Shown here: in pieces, positions 1 to 6,721 of the stretch | Position numbering within the stretch: position 1 is the stretch's first letter | Layout of the letters: each line of letters opens with the position of its first letter | From: Sneathiella sp. | Lineage (GTDB): Bacteria > Pseudomonadota > Alphaproteobacteria > Sneathiellales > Sneathiellaceae | Reading direction: 5' to 3' | NCBI GenBank assembly: GCA_016765515.1 | Contig: JAESPT010000358.1 | Span: 1-6,849 of the forward strand | DNA: 6,849 nt | Translations under genes and position numbers: made by a program | The notes under the pieces: model-generated | What the model saw: only the letters and a program-made list of their open reading frames with translations | What the model was told of the DNA's origin: nothing | Database searches by the model: none

Positions 1-2
1 GA

Positions 3-269
3 AAAACGGATGGGCTGGTTAAGGCAATTGTTACCAAAAAAGGAAAAATTCTCGGAGCTGGTATCGTGGGCATGCAAGCCGGTGAACTGATTCAGCCCTG
101 GGCACTTGCCATAACCGGGAAACTGAAAATCTCTTCAATGGCAAGTTATATTTCTCCCTATCCGACACTTGGGGAAGTGAATAAACGGGCGGCAGGGAGT
201 TTCTATACACCCAAATTATTCAGTGCGAAAACACGAAAGATCGTCAAATTTTTGTCGCTGTTTGGATAA
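3..269 (+). CDS. FAD-dependent pyridine nucleotide-disulfide oxidoreductase, C-terminal fragment
   Basis: Only the last 88 codons are present; the gene begins upstream of the window and ends with TAA at 267-269. The reading frame is open from base 3. The visible part is the C-terminal dimerisation domain of the dihydrolipoamide dehydrogenase / mercuric reductase superfamily: a beta-strand segment (GKILGAGIVG), the helix entry AGELIQPWALAI, and the signature YPTLGEVNKRAA, which corresponds to the HPTLxE active-site region of dihydrolipoamide dehydrogenase. The position that is His in that enzyme is Tyr here, as it is in mercuric reductase, so a true Lpd function is unlikely. The redox-active disulfide and the FAD and NAD(P) domains lie outside the window, so the substrate cannot be named. 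The end of the protein is basic (KTRKIVKFL), which is common in uncharacterised members of this group. The family call is firm; the specific role is unknown. Confidence 0.85.
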   Translation, partial: KTDGLVKAIVTKKGKILGAGIVGMQAGELIQPWALAITGKLKISSMASYISPYPTLGEVNKRAAGSFYTPKLFSAKTRKIVKFLSLFG

Positions 270-387
270 CAGTCTATTGTGTTTACCTGTATTAAGAAGA
301 CTTGATAGCTAAGAGGGGGACGGAAAAAACTGGAAAACTTTGAGTAATGCATTGGTTCTCATCCGGTTTTTGTATATTTTTCAATTT

Positions 388-1779
388 ATGGGGTATCTTC
401 AAAAAATATCGCGCGTTTTTCGCAGCCTATCGGCGCAGCTTCTGGTGCTGACGATTGTTTTCGTCATGCTGGCGGAAGTGTTGATCTTTGTGCCCTCCAT
501 TGCAGCCTATCGATTGAACTATCTGATAAAGAAAACTGAATTTGCTCACTTGGCGTCGCTTTCCGTTTTGGCCGCGCCGGACAACATGGTGTCAAAGGAG
601 CTGAAAGAGGAGCTTCTTTTTCGAGTTGGAGCCCGATCCGTTGTTTTCCGAAGTGCCAATTCTGCCATGTTGATGCTCAGTGAAGATATGCCGAAAAGTG
701 TTGATGCGACTTTTCGTTTGTCTGAGCAGGGTGCAATGAAATTGATTGAGGATGCTTTTGAGGCGTTAATCATTTCCGAAAATCGCATCATTCGAGTGGT
801 TTCTCCCATTGAAAATGCTCCCACATCCTCTTTGGAAATGGTTATTGATGAAGCGCCTCTGGTTGCTGCCATGAAAGAATATGCATGGAATATTTTTAAA
901 CTTTCCCTTGTTATTTCAGTTCTCACTGCAGTGCTGGTCTTTCTGTCCCTGCATTGGCTGATGGTGCGGCCAATGGGACGATTGAGTGCGAGTATGATTG
1001 CCTTTCGGCGATCTCCGGAAAATGTTTCTGCTGGTATTGTTCCGTCGGGCCGGATGGACGAAATCGGGACTGCAGAACGGGAATTGGAAATCATGCAAAC
1101 CCGCCTTCGTTTCGCTCTGAAACAAAAAGAGCATTTGGCTGCTTTGGGGGTTGCTGTCACTAAAATTAATCATGACTTGCGAAACATATTGTCCACATCT
1201 CATATTGTCAGTGACGGTTTGGCGCAAGTGGATGACCCGCGGGTTCAGAAAGTAGTTCCCCGATTGGTTGCCAGTATTAGCCGCGCAATTGATCTGTGTA
1301 GTGAAACTTTGAAATACGGTAAAGCTGAAGAACGTCAACCCGAAAGGAATAAATTCCCCTTGATGCTTCTCGTTAATGAGGCTTGGGGTTCCGTATCGTT
1401 GCCAGCGGAGAGTGATATCCACTGGGAGAACAGGGTTTCTTCAGATCTTATTATAAATGCGGATAGAGAACAGCTCTACCGCGTTTTGCTGAATTTGCTG
1501 AGAAACGCAGTAGAGGCATTGAAAAATTCAGGTGCTGTGTATTTAGAAGCGTCGGAGGAAAATGATGTTTATCTCTTGCGGATTTGTGACGATGGACCCG
1601 GCATACCACGCGTTGTGCTAGACCATCTTTTTGAACCTTTTTCAGGATCCATGAAAAGCGGGGGAACTGGGCTCGGCCTTTCTATTGCGAAGGAATTGAT
1701 CCTGGCCCATGGAGGGGAGATCCAGGTCGAGACAACTGGAGAGAAGGGAACCGTTTTCGCTATACGGTTGCCACGTTAA
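388..1779 (+). CDS. membrane-bound sensor histidine kinase (HAMP, DHp, HATPase)
   Basis: Inner-membrane two-component sensor of 463 aa that should autophosphorylate on His and pass the phosphate to a response regulator not seen here. Numbered from ATG 388: membrane segment at about 15-38; a periplasmic region at about 39-169 that matches no sensor fold I can name; a second membrane segment at about 170-192; HAMP at about 193-244 (RPMGRL ... DEIG); H-box NHDLRN with phospho-acceptor His262; N-box LLNLLRNAVEAL with Asn369 and Asn373; G1 box DDGPGIP at 401-407; F-box FEPF at 415-418; G2 box GGTGLGLS at 425-432. All catalytic boxes are intact. The start is uncertain. The frame is open back to 313 and TTG 340 has a GGAA four bases upstream, giving 479 aa. 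I prefer ATG 388 because the extra 16 residues are hydrophobic and unlike the short basic lead expected before the first membrane segment, although no ribosome site precedes 388. Its signal and partner are unknown. Confidence 0.92.
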   Translation: MGYLQKISRVFRSLSAQLLVLTIVFVMLAEVLIFVPSIAAYRLNYLIKKTEFAHLASLSVLAAPDNMVSKELKEELLFRVGARSVVFRSANSAMLMLSEDMPKSVDATFRLSEQGAMKLIEDAFEALIISENRIIRVVSPIENAPTSSLEMVIDEAPLVAAMKEYAWNIFKLSLVISVLTAVLVFLSLHWLMVRPMGRLSASMIAFRRSPENVSAGIVPSGRMDEIGTAERELEIMQTRLRFALKQKEHLAALGVAVTKINHDLRNILSTSHIVSDGLAQVDDPRVQKVVPRLVASISRAIDLCSETLKYGKAEERQPERNKFPLMLLVNEAWGSVSLPAESDIHWENRVSSDLIINADREQLYRVLLNLLRNAVEALKNSGAVYLEASEENDVYLLRICDDGPGIPRVVLDHLFEPFSGSMKSGGTGLGLSIAKELILAHGGEIQVETTGEKGTVFAIRLPR

Positions 1780-1858
1780 CACTTTAGAAACCACTTTTTC
1801 CTACTATTACCGCCATTCCCCATGTGGTTACTTGGACATCTGTTGAGGGGCGGAGTAT

Positions 1859-2254
1859 ATGGTGCGTTTGTTCGTTTTCGGATTATTGACTTCTGTGCTG
1901 TTAAGCACGACGGGTTGCACAAGTGCTGCCATCGCGGTCATTGACGAAAAAATTTCCCAGATGACTGAAATGGATTGTACGTCAGTAAACGTTATGTTGG
2001 GCGAAAGCTATTGCCAGGATAAATTGCGAAATCTGAAACAAGAAGAGGTTTATTGCTATAAAACCTTGGGTGGCGTGGATTGCTATCGTGACAAGAACCC
2101 CTATAAAACAGAAAAATCCAACAGAGTTCGCGCTGTAACAGCATTAGGTTCCGAAGGCGCAAAAATTGAATATCTGAGTGAAAATAAAGATAAAAAGAAA
2201 CTGTTTAACGTGCCATTTGTGGAAGCAAAAGCAGAAACTCTGAAAACAGATTAA
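1859..2254 (+). CDS. small putative lipoprotein with four mature-region cysteines
   Basis: A 131-aa protein of unknown function. The N-terminus is a short basic and hydrophobic signal sequence (MVRLFVFGLLTSVLL) ending in STTGC, so Cys20 is the likely lipidated residue. The lipobox is imperfect, because -3 is Thr where Leu is usual. The predicted mature protein has four further cysteines (40, 52, 66, 75) that could form two disulfides in the periplasm, and a paired motif CYKTLGGVDCY at 66-76. The C-terminal half is charged and Lys-rich. The start is supported by GAGGGG at 1845-1850, eight bases before ATG. It lies 79 bases after the kinase gene in the same direction, so it could be co-transcribed with it, but nothing shows a functional link. 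I do not recognise a characterised family, although the CYxTLxxVDCY pattern resembles short hypothetical alphaproteobacterial lipoproteins. Confidence 0.8.
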   Translation: MVRLFVFGLLTSVLLSTTGCTSAAIAVIDEKISQMTEMDCTSVNVMLGESYCQDKLRNLKQEEVYCYKTLGGVDCYRDKNPYKTEKSNRVRAVTALGSEGAKIEYLSENKDKKKLFNVPFVEAKAETLKTD

Positions 2255-2355
2255 AAAATTTCCTCTGTAAATGATGGATTTTTAAAGATATTTATTCAAG
2301 AAACCCCATATTATCGGTAGACTTTGCATGCTTTTAACTTGGGAGTTTTCTTTTA

Positions 2356-3129
2356 ATGAGTTGGAATCCTGATCATTATCACCTTTATACCGATCATCGC
2401 CTTCGACCCGCACTGGATTTACTGTCCCAAGTTGCCCTTGCATCTCCTTCCGTAATATATGACTTGGGGTGCGGACCAGGGAATGTGACAGCCCTTCTGT
2501 CAAAACGTTGGGGCGAAGCCGTGATCACCGGATTGGATGATTCGGAAACAATGCTGGAGAGGGCCCGGGCTGACCACCCCGCCATTGAATGGAAGTTGGG
2601 GGCAATCGATGACTTTTCGCCCGCCAGCAAGGGGAACCTTATTTTTAGTAATGCGGCCCTGCATTGGCTGGATGATCATGAGACCCTTTTCCCAAAATTG
2701 CTGAAAGAGCTCCGTCCTGGGGGTGTTTTAGCTGTACAGATGCCCAATAATTTCAATGCTCCCTCCCATCTCACTCTGTATGATTTGGCACAGACAGATA
2801 AATGGCTTTCCAAGTTGGCTCATCTTGTGCGCCCTGCGCCGGTTCATAATATCAATTGGTATTTTGACCTGTTGTCTCATTCCGTCAAACATCTCAACAT
2901 TTGGGAAACGACGTATTTTCAAGTACTGCAGGGAAAAGATGCCGTTCTTGAATGGACCAGAAGCACAGCCCTTCGTCCTTTTCTGGATGTGTTGGACGGG
3001 GAGGATGTGTCTGCATTTGAGCAGGAATATGCAAACCGACTTGTTGAAGCCTATCCACAAAGAAAAGATGGATCGACGCTTTATCCCTTTTCTCGCCTTT
3101 TCATTGTTGCAGAGCTTGCTGAAGAGTAG
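2356..3129 (+). CDS. tam: trans-aconitate 2-methyltransferase
   Basis: Cytoplasmic class I SAM-dependent methyltransferase of 257 aa, close to the roughly 252 aa of E. coli Tam. The known Tam reaction is methylation of trans-aconitate, a by-product that inhibits aconitase, to its monomethyl ester. Sequence support: the Tam-type start MSWNPDHY; SAM-binding motif I YDLGCGPGNVT at 35-45; the acidic residues after strand 2 (GLDDSETML, 59-67); motif FSNAALHWLDDHETLFPKLL at 97-116, very close to E. coli FANASLQWLPDHYELFPHL; PGGVLAVQMPNN at 121-132; and the Tam-specific tail IWETTYF, TALRPFL and FSRLFIVAE. The start follows GGGAG (2341-2345) at ten bases. The SAM hydrolase gene follows after 11 bases, so the two are probably one transcript. 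Substrate is inferred from family similarity; a related small-acid methyltransferase is the main alternative. Confidence 0.93.
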   Translation: MSWNPDHYHLYTDHRLRPALDLLSQVALASPSVIYDLGCGPGNVTALLSKRWGEAVITGLDDSETMLERARADHPAIEWKLGAIDDFSPASKGNLIFSNAALHWLDDHETLFPKLLKELRPGGVLAVQMPNNFNAPSHLTLYDLAQTDKWLSKLAHLVRPAPVHNINWYFDLLSHSVKHLNIWETTYFQVLQGKDAVLEWTRSTALRPFLDVLDGEDVSAFEQEYANRLVEAYPQRKDGSTLYPFSRLFIVAELAEE

Positions 3130-3140
3130 CTGACCATCTC

Positions 3141-3869
3141 ATGATTTTGCTTTTTACCGATTTTGGGGAAAACGGCCCCTATTTAGGACAAGTGATAGCA
3201 AAATTGCGACTATGCGGATTTTCGGGAGATATAATTAATCTATTTGCTGATGCTCCCGCTTTTTCAGTGAAAGCCAGTGCATGCTTGCTCGCTGCGTATA
3301 GTTCTGCATTCCCAACGAACAGTCTTTTTTTATCTATTGTTGATCCCGGTGTCGGCGGAAAACGTAAAGCCATGGTGGTCAAAAGTGGGGGGCGTTGGTT
3401 TGTTGGCCCCGATAATGGACTGTTCGAGATGATTGTTCGTCAAGACAAGAATGCTGAAGCCTGGGAGATCGGTTGGCGGCCAGATACGTTATCGAGCAGT
3501 TTTCATGGGCGAGATTTATTTGCGCCCATCGCTGCTTATCTTCTGGCTGATGACACGGAGGAAAAACTTACTCCGATCAGTTTACTGCAACTTGTGCGTT
3601 TCGATTGGCCTGATGACATCGCCGAAATTGTCTATATTGATCATTACGGTAATGCAATGACGGGTCTTCGAAGCGGACAGGGCATAAAAAGCGTTGCAAT
3701 CGGAAAACGCAATTTAAATCTCTCGCGAACTTTCTCCAGCGTGCCTGGTGGTGAGCCTCTGGTCTACGAAAATGCAAATGGATTGATAGAAATAGCCGTC
3801 AATCAAGGGCGAGCCGACGATTATTTTGATTTATCCGTCGGCTCGCCGTTAGCGTATTCAAAGGTTTAA
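3141..3869 (+). CDS. SAM hydrolase (SAM hydroxide adenosyltransferase, DUF62 family)
   Basis: A 242-aa cytoplasmic protein of the family that includes SAM-dependent fluorinase and chlorinase but mostly contains SAM hydrolases, which convert SAM and water to adenosine and methionine. Motifs in order: FTDFGENGPYLG at 5-16; VDPGVGGKRK at 67-76; GPDNGLFE at 89-96; FHGRDLFAPIAAYL at 121-134; YIDHYGNAMTGL at 165-176; and the C-terminal strand GLIEIAVNQGRADDYF. Asp68, Arg75 and His122 fit the Asp-Arg-His set described for hydrolase members, and the extra N-domain loop of the fluorinase is absent, so hydrolysis is more likely than halogenation. The ATG lies 11 bases after the tam stop, and the only purine-rich ribosome-site candidate (GAAGAG, 3121-3126) is inside the end of tam, suggesting translational coupling. 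The gene ends in a four-base overlap with the convergent ggt gene and carries a strong hairpin near its end. Confidence 0.9.
   Translation: MILLFTDFGENGPYLGQVIAKLRLCGFSGDIINLFADAPAFSVKASACLLAAYSSAFPTNSLFLSIVDPGVGGKRKAMVVKSGGRWFVGPDNGLFEMIVRQDKNAEAWEIGWRPDTLSSSFHGRDLFAPIAAYLLADDTEEKLTPISLLQLVRFDWPDDIAEIVYIDHYGNAMTGLRSGQGIKSVAIGKRNLNLSRTFSSVPGGEPLVYENANGLIEIAVNQGRADDYFDLSVGSPLAYSKV
3808..3847. repeat. perfect 12-bp hairpin at the convergent gene ends
   Basis: The arms are GGCGAGCCGACG at 3808-3819 and its exact reverse complement at 3836-3847, separated by a 16-base AT-rich loop. The hairpin lies inside the last part of the SAM hydrolase gene (codons for GRADD ... SVGSP) and 18 bases beyond the ggt stop in the ggt direction. 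It is the strongest stem-loop I see in the window. Neither flank has a run of T, so it is not a textbook intrinsic terminator. It may still protect 3' ends, pause polymerase, or help stop one or both convergent transcripts where no intergenic space exists. Confidence 0.6.
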
Positions 3870-5578
3870 TTGCTCAGGACAACACCTTCTCGGCGGGGAT
3901 CAGCACCTCCCTGTATCCCATCTTCGGTCAATAATATGCCATGTAAGCCACTGGTGAGACTCCGCAGCTTGACGGTGTATCCCATGGCCTCCAATGCTTT
4001 TTTATGAGCAGCAAGAGGTGTGTTTTTCTCCAGATCCAACGTCCCGTTTCTGTTGATATGATGCGGCATGTCAATCGCTTGCTGCATATTCATTCCCCAA
4101 TCCAGAATCCCAATTAAAGTACTGGTGACATAGCCGATAATTCGACTGCCGCCAGGGGATCCAATTACCGCAAATAAGTCACCTTTTTCATCAAGGACAA
4201 GTGTGGGAGACATGGAACTACGGGGGCGTTTCCCCGGTTGGATGCGGTTGTTAACTGGGCCATTCTCTCCTACCGGACGAAACGAGAAATCCGTGAGCTG
4301 GTTATTGAGGATAAATCCGCCTGCCATCAGCCGAGAGCCGAAGACATTTTCAACAGATGTGGTGATGGAGACAGCATTTCCCTCTTTATCGATAATGCTG
4401 AAATGACTGGTGGACGGAAGCTCAATCGCATCATCTATCGATAGAAATCCAGCTCGGGAAGTTGGGTTTCCAGCGCTATAAGGAACATTTGTTGATCCTG
4501 CTATGATCAATTTCGAACGCTGCTTTATATAGTCACTATCCAGAAGGTGAGTGACTGGTATCTCAACAAAATCTGCATCACCCAAGAATTTTCCCCGATC
4601 AGCAAAAGCAAGGGCACTTGCTTCAGAAATGAGGTTAATGGCGTCAATACTGCCCGCTGGCATAGACGGAAGATCATAATTTTCAAGGAGTTTCAAGATT
4701 TGCAGGCTTGTTATTCCCCCGGATGTTGGAGGTCCCATTCCGCAGACTTTATGTTTGCGGTACATCTGGCAAACAGGCTCCCTTATCTTTGGAAGATAGT
4801 TCGCCATGTCGGTTTCGCTAAGAAGGCCCGGATTGTTGGGGTCGTCTTGGACTGCTTTGACAATCTCTCGGGCGATCGCCCCGGTATAGAACACCTGTAC
4901 GCCGTTTGACGCGATTGCTTTTAACGTCGCGGCAAGCTCAGGGTTTTTCAAAATATGCCCGACGGGTTTGGCGTTTCCTTCAGCATCATAAAAATAGGCG
5001 GCGGCTTTTACCTTGGTTTTTAGATATTTATCTCTGTTCAACAGGAAATGTAGTCTTGGCGAAATAGGGAAGCCGTTTTCCGATAAATCGATTGCAGCGA
5101 CAAAAAGGTCCTTCCAGGGAAGTTTCCCGTGTGTTTTATGAGCCAGGTTCATCATGGCAAGAACACCGGGAACGCCAACTGATTGCCCGCCGACGACAGC
5201 GTCATAAAATTTCTGCGGATTACCATCTGTCTGAATGAAATGGTTTTCTTTTACCGCTGCAGGCGCCATTTCTCTTCCATCAAAGCTACTCACTTCATTC
5301 GTTGCGTTATTAAAATGAAGAAGAAAGGCTCCCCCACCGATACCAGAAGATTGCGGTTCGACCAGGGTAAGTACCATTTGGGTCGCAATGGCGGCATCGA
5401 CCGCACTGGCACCTTTTTGCAAAATATCAAATCCGGCCTTTGCTGCTAACGGATTGGCCGCTGAAATCATGAATTTTTGGAGAGTCTTGGCGTTTGCAGT
5501 GGTGATTAAGATACTTAGGCTGACAAAGGTGATACTTGTCAAAAGTAAACTCTGTAAAATGCAGCGGGTGTTATGCAT
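3866..5578 (-). CDS. ggt: gamma-glutamyltransferase (gamma-glutamyltranspeptidase) precursor
   Basis: Periplasmic N-terminal-nucleophile hydrolase of 570 aa that removes gamma-glutamyl groups from glutathione and related compounds by hydrolysis or transfer to amino acids and peptides. A signal peptide spans residues 1-30 with probable cleavage after ANA. Family landmarks: SAANPLAAKAG and GASAVDAAIAT (39-66); EPQSSGIGGGAFLL (74-87); FDGREMAP with the substrate-binding Arg102; GMGPPTSGG (280-288); the self-cleavage site ELPST|SH with nucleophile Thr390, giving a small subunit of 181 aa; SVENVFGS; NNQLTDFS with Asp430; KRPRSSMSPT (450-459); and GSPGGSRII (473-481). The stretch between TDFS and SSMS, where E. 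coli has its lid loop, is a few residues shorter and lacks a Tyr. The start is supported by AAGGGG six bases upstream. It is divergent from a peptidase and peptide-transporter arm, which suits peptide or glutathione use. The stop overlaps the convergent SAM hydrolase stop. Confidence 0.96.
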   Translation of the reverse strand: MHNTRCILQSLLLTSITFVSLSILITTANAKTLQKFMISAANPLAAKAGFDILQKGASAVDAAIATQMVLTLVEPQSSGIGGGAFLLHFNNATNEVSSFDGREMAPAAVKENHFIQTDGNPQKFYDAVVGGQSVGVPGVLAMMNLAHKTHGKLPWKDLFVAAIDLSENGFPISPRLHFLLNRDKYLKTKVKAAAYFYDAEGNAKPVGHILKNPELAATLKAIASNGVQVFYTGAIAREIVKAVQDDPNNPGLLSETDMANYLPKIREPVCQMYRKHKVCGMGPPTSGGITSLQILKLLENYDLPSMPAGSIDAINLISEASALAFADRGKFLGDADFVEIPVTHLLDSDYIKQRSKLIIAGSTNVPYSAGNPTSRAGFLSIDDAIELPSTSHFSIIDKEGNAVSITTSVENVFGSRLMAGGFILNNQLTDFSFRPVGENGPVNNRIQPGKRPRSSMSPTLVLDEKGDLFAVIGSPGGSRIIGYVTSTLIGILDWGMNMQQAIDMPHHINRNGTLDLEKNTPLAAHKKALEAMGYTVKLRSLTSGLHGILLTEDGIQGGADPRREGVVLSN

Positions 5579-5584
5579 GTTAAG

Positions 5585-5590
5585 CCCCTT
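5585..5590 (-). promoter_or_regulatory. ribosome binding site of ggt
   Basis: On the minus strand AAGGGG lies six bases before the ATG at 5578, an almost ideal Shine-Dalgarno match and spacing. It fixes the ggt start at the MHNTRC residues, directly ahead of a complete signal peptide. Confidence 0.75.
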
Positions 5591-5605
5591 GAGAAAGACA
5601 GTGGG

Positions 5606-5629
5606 AATTGGTTTGATATCAAACCAATT
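5606..5629. promoter_or_regulatory. perfect 24-bp palindrome, candidate operator in the ggt/peptidase divergent region
   Basis: The half-site AATTGGTTTGAT is followed with no spacer by its exact reverse complement, giving 24 self-complementary bases. It is the only such element in the 130-base gap between the two divergent genes. It ends 27 bases upstream of the ggt start codon and lies about 26 bases upstream of a possible -35 for the peptidase arm. A minus-strand GATAAT (5627-5632), a possible ggt -10 box, overlaps its edge. The outer AATTGGT/ACCAATT arms resemble half-sites of FadR-type GntR operators, but the spacing is wider than in those sites. A dimeric regulator controlling both arms is inferred; no regulator gene is in the window. 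Confidence 0.6.
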
Positions 5630-5655
5630 ATCAGGTTAGTCTGCTGTGAGACTGG

Positions 5656-5684
5656 TTGACCCGATATGTTTAGAAGTCTACCTT
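5656..5684 (+). promoter_or_regulatory. possible sigma-70-type promoter for the peptidase arm
   Basis: TTGACC at 5656-5661 is a good -35 match. After a 17-base spacer, TACCTT at 5679-5684 is a weak -10 match. A start near 5691 would leave a leader of about 20 bases before the peptidase ATG. The position between the palindrome and the gene is sensible, but the -10 is poor and no experiment backs it. Confidence 0.35.
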
Positions 5685-5711
5685 TTGTAGAAAATAATAA
5701 AACTGTTTTTG

Positions 5712-6721
5712 ATGATGATTAAACCTGGCGCAAAAAATCTAATCACGGACGTTGAGGGTATCAACGTCGGGAACGCCTTTGATAGCCTGGCGATTTCCGG
5801 CGTGACAGCGGTTATTCCTGATACGGCAGCAATTGGCGGCGTTGATGTGCGCGGTGGCGGACCGGGAACGCGGGAGACGGAAGTCTTGAACCCGGATTGC
5901 CTGGTTGATCGGGTGGATGGCATCGTCTTGAGCGGTGGTTCGGTTTTTGGCCTGGAGGCTGCATCCGGTGCGGTCAGCGCTCTCGCAGCAAAAGGCACCG
6001 GATTTGAAGTGCATGGTTTCACAGTTCCCATTGTTCCTTCTGCTATTTTGTTTGACCTTTTAAATGGCGGGGATAAGGACTGGGGTGAAATGCCTCCCTA
6101 CGGGACCTTGGTAAACAGGCCGTTCACGATGCCAGCGCTGACTTTGAGCTGGGTAATATCGGCGCAGGCTACGGGGCAACGGCTGGTAAAATAAAAGGCG
6201 GGCTTGGCAGTGCATCCGCTGTCTCAGACGACGGTCTTCAGGTTGGGGCATTAATCGCCGTCAATCCGGTCGGCAGTGTGACCGTGCCTGGGACTCATAA
6301 TTTCTGGGCGTGGGAATTGGAACAGGGCGATGAGTTTGGCGGTTACGGCGCGCCGCACTTTGAAGGGGACCTCTCGATGGAGGCCATTAGCAGCGGTCGC
6401 CTGGGAGCCAATACGACCCTTGGAGTGGTTGCGACCAATATGACCTTAAGTAAATCCCAGGCCCGACGAGTTGCGATCATGGCGCAGGATGGTTATGCGC
6501 GTGCGATCCGGCCTGTACATACGCCATTTGATGGGGATACAATCTTCGTATTATCGACAGAGAAAAGGGCGCTGGATCAACCAGAACCACTCGCGGTCGC
6601 CAGGATTGGGGCAATCGCAGCAGATTGCGTTGCACGGGCAATTGCCCGCGCTGTGTACCATGCGGATAGTTTGGGTGTCTTGCCCGGCTATCATTCACAC
6701 TATAAAAATAGTCTTAAATAG
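5712..6721 (+). pseudogene. P1-family (DmpA/NylC-like, S58) peptidase broken by a one-base frameshift
   Basis: The gene encodes an autoprocessing N-terminal-nucleophile aminopeptidase/amidase of the P1 family but is split between two frames. The first part runs MIKPGAKNLITDVEGINVGNA ... DGIVLSGGSVFGLEAASG ... PIVPSAILFDLLNGGDKDWGEMPPY and then goes out of frame, ending at TAA 6192-6194. The family continuation resumes in the -1 frame, RDLGKQAVHDASADFELGNIG, then GYGATAGKIKGGLGSAS, and stays open to TAG 6719-6721. A single missing base at about 6101 (TAC-CGG expected, TACGGG present) explains everything; the corrected protein would be 335 aa from ATG 5715, a normal length. The motif GANTTLGVVATN suggests NylC-like self-cleavage between Asn and Thr (6412/6413), giving subunits of about 233 and 102 aa. 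TTG 5709, ATG 5712 and ATG 5715 are tandem starts with no strong ribosome site. It may be a recent pseudogene or a sequencing error. Confidence 0.85.

Noticed and set aside
546..1422. Long minus-strand open frames opposite the sensor kinase (204 and 168 codons)
   Set aside because: They overlap an intact kinase gene completely, have no recognisable domains and overlap each other; they are shadows of the real gene.
1789..1829. Possible terminator after the kinase (AACCAC ... GTGGTT)
   Set aside because: Six pairs across a 29-base loop with no T-run after the second arm; too weak to call.
2255..2355. SAM-sensing riboswitch upstream of tam
   Set aside because: The 101-base gap is AT-rich, with no conserved stem or pseudoknot pattern of a SAM riboswitch that I can recognise.
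3141..3869. Fluorinase or chlorinase identity for the DUF62 protein
   Set aside because: The extra loop typical of the fluorinase is missing and the Asp-Arg-His set of SAM hydrolases fits, so halogenation is unlikely.
4203..4909. Plus-strand open frames inside ggt
   Set aside because: The minus-strand ggt frame has intact family motifs throughout this stretch, and the plus-strand translations show no family features.
5638..5653. Short inverted repeat AGTCT ... AGACT beside the palindrome
   Set aside because: Only five pairs with a six-base loop; expected by chance at this length and not flanked by a T-tract.
6095..6105. Programmed -1 ribosomal frameshift in the peptidase gene
   Set aside because: There is no slippery X XXY YYZ heptamer near the junction and this family does not use recoding; a base deletion or sequencing error is simpler.
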